Below, in pieces: positions 60,067-64,000 of a stretch of 64,000 bases of DNA; the stretch's first letter is position 1, and each line of letters starts with the position of its first letter. Source of the stretch: Phyllobacterium sp. 21LDTY02-6 (GTDB taxonomy: Bacteria > Pseudomonadota > Alphaproteobacteria > Rhizobiales > Rhizobiaceae); contig NZ_JAMJWD020000001.1 of NCBI RefSeq assembly GCF_023554255.2, forward strand, positions 62,001 to 126,000. Direction: 5' to 3'. Made by a program: the position numbers and the translations under genes. The notes beneath the pieces are model-generated. The model saw only the letters and a list, made by a program, of their open reading frames with translations. It made no database searches and was not told the origin of the DNA.

Positions 60067-61710
60067 ATGGACAAGAATATCAGGCAGACGGTCGAGCAAT
60101 TGGTTTCGGCCCTGGGGAAGCTCGGTGCAAGGCGATTGATCGCGCTCGGGCTTATCGGCGTGACATTGTTTGGCGCGATACTCCTGTCGAGCTTTTATCT
60201 CAACCGCCCGCAATATGAGACGCTTTATGTTGGCCTCAGCCGCGACGACGTCAATCGGATGGGCATGGCGCTCGGCGAGGCCGGCATTCCCTTCGACGTG
60301 AAGTCGGACGGTACCTCGGTGCTGGTTCCCTACGGCAAGGCGGATCAGGCGCGGATGCATCTGGCCGAGAAGGGCCTGCCGACCAGCAACAATGCGGGCT
60401 ACGAACTCTTCGACAATATGGGCTCGCTCGGCCTGACCTCGTTCATGCAGGAAATCACCCGTGTTCGCGCGCTGGAAGGCGAGATTGCGCGGACGATCCA
60501 GGCGATAAGGGGCATAAAGGCGGCGCGCGTACACATCGTTCTGCCGGAAAAGGGCAGCTTCCGGCGCGGGGATCAGGCGCCTTCGGCATCGGTCGTCGTG
60601 CGCACCGAAGGCGATTTCGCGACCGAATCGGCGCAATCCATCCGCCAGCTCGTCGCTGCTGCCGTTCCCCAGCTCACCGCGTCGGAAGTCACGATCCTCG
60701 ACACCAATGGCAGGCTGCTGGCCTCCAAGGAAGATGGCGTCAATGCCGGCGCGGTCATGTCGGCATCGCTCGAGCACAGCGTTTCCTCGTCGGTGGACGA
60801 GAATATCCGCAAGGCGCTGGCGCCCTATCTCGGCGTCGGGCACTTCCAGACCAGCGTGCAAGTGGCGCTCGACACCGACCGGCGGCAGATCAACGAGACC
60901 GTTTTCGATCCGGAATCGCGGGTGGAACGCTCGGTGCGCGTGGTCAAGGAGAGCGGGGATTCGCAAAATACGTCCAGCGACAACGCAACCGGCGTCGAGC
61001 AGAACATTCCGCAGGAGGAAATCGTCAGCCGCAATGGCGACAAGGCTTCCGAAAAGACGGAAAAGCGCGAAGAACTGACCAATTACGAGCTGAGTTCGAA
61101 GACGATCGCGACCACAAGCGACAGCTATCAGATCAAGCGGCTTTCCGTTGCCGTGGTGGTCGATCAGGCGCGCCTCCTGGCCACCGCCGGCGTAACGCCC
61201 GCGCCGGCCGATTTCGTCGATCAGCAGATTGCACGCATCAGGCAGCTCGTCTCGACGGCGGCAGGGCTCGATGAGAAGCGCGGCGACGTCATCAATGTGA
61301 CGGCCGTCAACTTCCTCGAAGCGGAAAACCAGGAGCTGCAGCCAACGTCGACGCCAGTTTCGGAATTGATCTTCCGGCAGAGCGGCGCGGTCATCAATGC
61401 CGTGGCGCTGATTGCGGCCGTCGGCTTGATCATCTGGTTTGGCGTCCGCCCGTTGATGCGGGAAATGCGGACCCCCGAGGCTGATCTCCGCCTTGCCGTG
61501 GAAGCCGGCAGCGGGTCGTTGAGCCTCGCGCCCTCCGGCAATCTGCCGGTCGCGGCGAACAGCGACGAGCAGAGCGCTCCCTATGACGATCTGACGGAAC
61601 TGCGCAAACGCATGCGTGCGCCGGCGCAACACCGGCTCGAACAGATGATCGACATGGACGAGGAACGTGTCGCGGCTATCCTGAAGCAATGGGTGCATGA
61701 GGCCGCATGA
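60067..61710 (+). CDS. fliF: Flagellar MS-ring protein FliF
   Basis: A 547-aa inner-membrane ring protein. Two membrane helices (LIALGLIGVTLFGAILLSSFYL near the N-terminus, INAVALIAAVGLIIWFGV near the C-terminus) flank the periplasmic domain with VGLSRDDVNRMGMALGEAGIPF and KAARVHIVLPEKGSF. The C-terminal tail (IDMDEERVAAILKQWVHEA) is the FliG-binding segment. The ATG at 60067 is preferred with GGTGGGA upstream; 60052 is an in-frame alternative. Starts the fliF, FliH candidate, motB, motC operon. Confidence 0.94.
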   Translation: MDKNIRQTVEQLVSALGKLGARRLIALGLIGVTLFGAILLSSFYLNRPQYETLYVGLSRDDVNRMGMALGEAGIPFDVKSDGTSVLVPYGKADQARMHLAEKGLPTSNNAGYELFDNMGSLGLTSFMQEITRVRALEGEIARTIQAIRGIKAARVHIVLPEKGSFRRGDQAPSASVVVRTEGDFATESAQSIRQLVAAAVPQLTASEVTILDTNGRLLASKEDGVNAGAVMSASLEHSVSSSVDENIRKALAPYLGVGHFQTSVQVALDTDRRQINETVFDPESRVERSVRVVKESGDSQNTSSDNATGVEQNIPQEEIVSRNGDKASEKTEKREELTNYELSSKTIATTSDSYQIKRLSVAVVVDQARLLATAGVTPAPADFVDQQIARIRQLVSTAAGLDEKRGDVINVTAVNFLEAENQELQPTSTPVSELIFRQSGAVINAVALIAAVGLIIWFGVRPLMREMRTPEADLRLAVEAGSGSLSLAPSGNLPVAANSDEQSAPYDDLTELRKRMRAPAQHRLEQMIDMDEERVAAILKQWVHEAA

Positions 61711-62372
61711 TGAGCTCATCCGCCCGCTCCCTTGCCAACATCCTCACGGATTTCACGCCGAAACGCGTTCCGGACGAGCGCATTGCCGTGTTCACGCTGC
61801 CGAGGGAAACCGCCGGCTTCGCCGCGACCGATGACCATCGTCCCGACGATATCGTCGAGCAGATCGATCATGAGGCGAACGTCAAGGAAGCGTTCGAAGC
61901 CGGGCGTGAAGCAGGACGCGCCGAGGCGGCGGCGCTTTTCGAGGCGGAGAAAGTCCGGCTGGGCCGCGAATTCGAGACGCAGCTTGCCAGTGCGGAAACG
62001 CTATTCCTCGAGCAGACGGCCAACAGGCTCGCGGAACAGATGGAACAGGGGCTTTCGCGTGTCGCGGAGGATATGGCCGCTCGCGCCGCCCAGGTGCTTG
62101 CGCCGCTTGTCGAGGATCATCTGCGCGGCCAGATCGTCGAGGTTTTTTCCGACGAAGTCATGCGGTTGGTGCGCGGCAGGGAGGGGTTGGCGCTTGAGGT
62201 GCGGGGGCCGGCACATCTTCTGGTGGCTCTGCGCAAGCGTGACGACATGATGGCGCTGAACTGCAAGTTTGTCGAAGAAGACCAGGCTGAGCTCTCGCTC
62301 AATCTTGACGAGGTTGCGATAGAAACGCGCCTCGGCCGGTTGCTCGAAACCATTCGGCGGGCAGGGACATGA
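61707..62372 (+). CDS. FliH-like export apparatus protein (candidate)
   Basis: A 221-aa soluble protein between fliF and motB. It is charged and helical, with the Glu/Ala-rich coiled-coil pattern and GxxxG-type repeat AFEAGREAGRAEAAALFEAE seen in FliH, followed by a C-terminal mixed domain (VEDHLRGQIVEVFSDEVMRL and FVEEDQAELSLNLDEVAIET), matching the FliH/HrpE architecture in outline. Real sequence similarity to enteric FliH is weak, so the call rests on layout, length and place. It overlaps fliF by four bases and motB by four. FliH would hold FliI as an inhibitor and docking factor. Confidence 0.6.
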   Translation: MMSSSARSLANILTDFTPKRVPDERIAVFTLPRETAGFAATDDHRPDDIVEQIDHEANVKEAFEAGREAGRAEAAALFEAEKVRLGREFETQLASAETLFLEQTANRLAEQMEQGLSRVAEDMAARAAQVLAPLVEDHLRGQIVEVFSDEVMRLVRGREGLALEVRGPAHLLVALRKRDDMMALNCKFVEEDQAELSLNLDEVAIETRLGRLLETIRRAGT

Positions 62373-63550
62373 ATATCGATCCGGAAACGCACCGCGAGAT
62401 CGTCATCGTGCGGCGAGCACGCGGCGATGGTGAGGACGGCCATCATGGCGGCGTGTGGAAGATCGCCTATGCCGACTTCATGACCGCGATGATGGCATTT
62501 TTCCTGGTCATGTGGCTGATCAATGCGGCCAATGAGGAAACCAAAGCCGCCGTCGCCAGCTATTTCAATCCCGTGAAGCTGATGGACAGGAGTTCCAGGC
62601 CGAAAGGCATCGAGGACACCGAGAGCGAACAAGGAAAGGTGCGGTTCGAACGGCTGGACGCTGACGATCCGGACACCAAGAGTTCGCGCAATGACAGGAA
62701 TACGGAAACCCAGCCGGAGCGTGAAGAGCGTCAAATATTCAAGGATCCCTATGCGGTCCTGTCGGAAATCGCTGCCGAAAGCGGTGTGCTGCAAAATCGT
62801 TCCGTCGCTGGTGCGGGCGGCAAGAACCTTGCGGGTCCCTTGACGGGAGCCGAGGGCGGCGAAGCCTATCGCGACCCCTTCAATCCGAATTACTGGTCGG
62901 AACGGCGGCAGGACGACATCTTCCCGCTGACGGAAAGCCCGCCTGTTCCGCCGCCATCGGCCAACAAGCAGACGGAAACCGCGCTCGCCAAAGCCAGCGA
63001 ACCGCGCCCGGAGGAACTCGCAAAGCGGCTGGAGGCCGGGGAAACACCGCCGGCCAAAGCGGACAAGGCACAGAACCTGTCGCAGGCCGAGATTGCGCGC
63101 CGGCTTGCGGCCGAGATAGCGAGCAAGACCGACACTGCGGGCGAGGGCAGGGCGCCGGATATAAGCGTCGTGCCGGCCAGGGATGGCGTGCTGATCCAGC
63201 TGACCGACAAGATCGACTACGGGATGTTCGCGATCGGATCGGCGAAGCCGGACAAGCGTGTCGTCCAGGTGCTCGACGAGATCGGCAAGATCATCCAGAG
63301 CCGCGAGGGCGATGTCATCATCAGCGGCCACACGGATGCACGGCCGTTCAAGAGCGACACCTATGATAATTGGCGCCTTTCGTCGGCCCGGGCGCATATG
63401 GCGTATTACATGCTGACGAGGGGCGGCCTCGATGCAAAACGCATCCTGCGCGTCGAAGGCTATGCCGACCGTGATCCCAAGGTGCCGGCCGACCCGTTTG
63501 CGGCGCAGAACAGGCGCATCGACATATTCCTGAAGGCCGCCGGCACATGA
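62369..63550 (+). CDS. motB: Flagellar stator protein MotB
   Basis: A 393-aa stator protein. A single membrane helix at about residues 33-52 has the proton-carrying Asp36 (KIAYADFMTAMMAFFLVMWL). A long linker (about 60-260, Lys/Glu/Pro rich) leads to the OmpA-like peptidoglycan-binding domain (VIISGHTDARPFKSDTYDNW, LSSARAHMAYYM, GYADRDPKVPADPFAAQNRR). The longer linker than in enterics is typical of rhizobial MotB, which works with MotC. ATGA overlap with the previous gene and with motC. Confidence 0.95.
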   Translation: MNIDPETHREIVIVRRARGDGEDGHHGGVWKIAYADFMTAMMAFFLVMWLINAANEETKAAVASYFNPVKLMDRSSRPKGIEDTESEQGKVRFERLDADDPDTKSSRNDRNTETQPEREERQIFKDPYAVLSEIAAESGVLQNRSVAGAGGKNLAGPLTGAEGGEAYRDPFNPNYWSERRQDDIFPLTESPPVPPPSANKQTETALAKASEPRPEELAKRLEAGETPPAKADKAQNLSQAEIARRLAAEIASKTDTAGEGRAPDISVVPARDGVLIQLTDKIDYGMFAIGSAKPDKRVVQVLDEIGKIIQSREGDVIISGHTDARPFKSDTYDNWRLSSARAHMAYYMLTRGGLDAKRILRVEGYADRDPKVPADPFAAQNRRIDIFLKAAGT

Positions 63551-64000
63551 GGGCGCGCTATGTGACGCTCCTCTTCCTTGGGCTTCTCGGTGTCGGCATT
63601 GCGCCCGCCCGCTCCGAACTGGCCGCGCCGGAGCCTTATTTGCTCGTCCGGTCGATGCGGATGCTGCAGGACCAGGTTGCATCCGGTAAGCCCGAAGCAC
63701 TGCTAATGCTCAATCGCGTGCTTGGGCACATCGCCGACGATCTGCAACGCGCAAGGCCGGATGTCTGGCAAAAGCCTGAAAACGTCTATGCGCTTCTGGT
63801 CTATCTCCTTAATGGCGGCAATCCGGCGATCGTCCGCAACGTCATCGGAAGGCTGCAGCCCGGGCAGGTCGATCAGAAGCTGATCGCAGGCTCGCTAGCT
63901 TATGCGGACGGCGATTCCGTGCGCGCATTGGACAATTTCGAGCAATTGCCGGAGGGGATTCCAAGCGAACTCGTCGCATCCATATATCTCGTCACGGCGG
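63547..64000 (+). CDS. motC: MotC, periplasmic motor protein, 5' part only
   Basis: The first 151 codons of a protein cut by the window end. It starts MRARYVTLLFLGLLGVGIAPA, a signal peptide, followed by APEPYLLVRSMRMLQDQVAS, GKPEALLMLNRVLGHIADDL, and ALLVYLLNGGNPAIVRNVIGR, which match the rhizobial MotC family that binds MotB in the periplasm. The start overlaps motB by four bases (ATGA). The rest of the gene is outside the window. Confidence 0.85.
   Translation, partial: MRARYVTLLFLGLLGVGIAPARSELAAPEPYLLVRSMRMLQDQVASGKPEALLMLNRVLGHIADDLQRARPDVWQKPENVYALLVYLLNGGNPAIVRNVIGRLQPGQVDQKLIAGSLAYADGDSVRALDNFEQLPEGIPSELVASIYLVTA

Noticed and set aside
58951..61719. 922-codon open frame on the minus strand across flagellin and fliF
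   Set aside because: It runs antisense to two highly conserved genes and through the flagellin terminator; it has no family features and is explained by high GC at third codon positions.
62117..63700. 527-codon open frame on the minus strand
   Set aside because: Antisense of motB and of parts of its neighbours.

Overview
The window is high-GC, densely packed alphaproteobacterial chromosomal DNA. Three things point to Hyphomicrobiales, close to Brucellaceae/Phyllobacteriaceae: an Omp10-type lipoprotein, a flagellar regulon containing the rhizobial motor accessory genes motB, motC and motE, and a LuxR regulator closely resembling Brucella VjbR placed beside flhB. I saw no rRNA, tRNA, insertion sequence, prophage or CRISPR array, and no clear sign of recent transfer.

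Left part (1-17.4 kb) is mainly housekeeping. It holds the tail of an NfeD protein, kdsD (LPS Kdo pathway), an outer-membrane beta-barrel, a LysM-fused 5'-nucleotidase, omp10, homospermidine synthase, a DUF3445 haem oxidoreductase-like gene coupled to pepF, a DUF882 peptidase-like protein with a long Pro/Ala tail, eda, trhO, a TerB/DUF533 protein, a class I aminotransferase and a GNAT acetyltransferase.

Middle part (17.4-42.8 kb) mixes glycan genes with cyclic-nucleotide genes. There is a methyltransferase; a membrane adenylate cyclase with a His-rich cytochrome-like anchor and a [2Fe-2S] domain; a GT4 glycosyltransferase with a polysaccharide deacetylase; an MBL-fold hydrolase; and a metallophosphoesterase. 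A long minus-strand run follows (39.9 to 24.4 kb): a second cyclase, a polysaccharide lyase, a four-gene Opp/Dpp-type importer, three glycosyltransferases, a highly aberrant 904-residue ABC protein and a stand-alone cyclic-nucleotide-binding protein. A nucleotide-sugar dehydrogenase and a DUF3095 protein with cyclase-like motifs complete it. My inference is a cAMP-linked programme for making, remodelling and re-importing a surface glycan.

Right part (43-64 kb) is the flagellar locus. The vjbR-like gene reads right; next to it a minus-strand set encodes a 146-aa unknown, flhB, fliG, fliN, a 163-aa membrane coiled-coil protein, fliM and motA. A divergent plus-strand set follows: DUF1217 protein, flgF, fliI, a 187-aa unknown, flgB, flgC, fliE, flgG, flgA, flgI, motE, flgH, fliL, fliP. 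Then come a monocistronic flagellin with a structured leader and a clear terminator, and fliF, a FliH candidate, motB and the start of motC. Many of these genes overlap by ATGA or GTGA, indicating translational coupling. flhA, fliQ, fliR, hook genes and chemotaxis genes must lie elsewhere.
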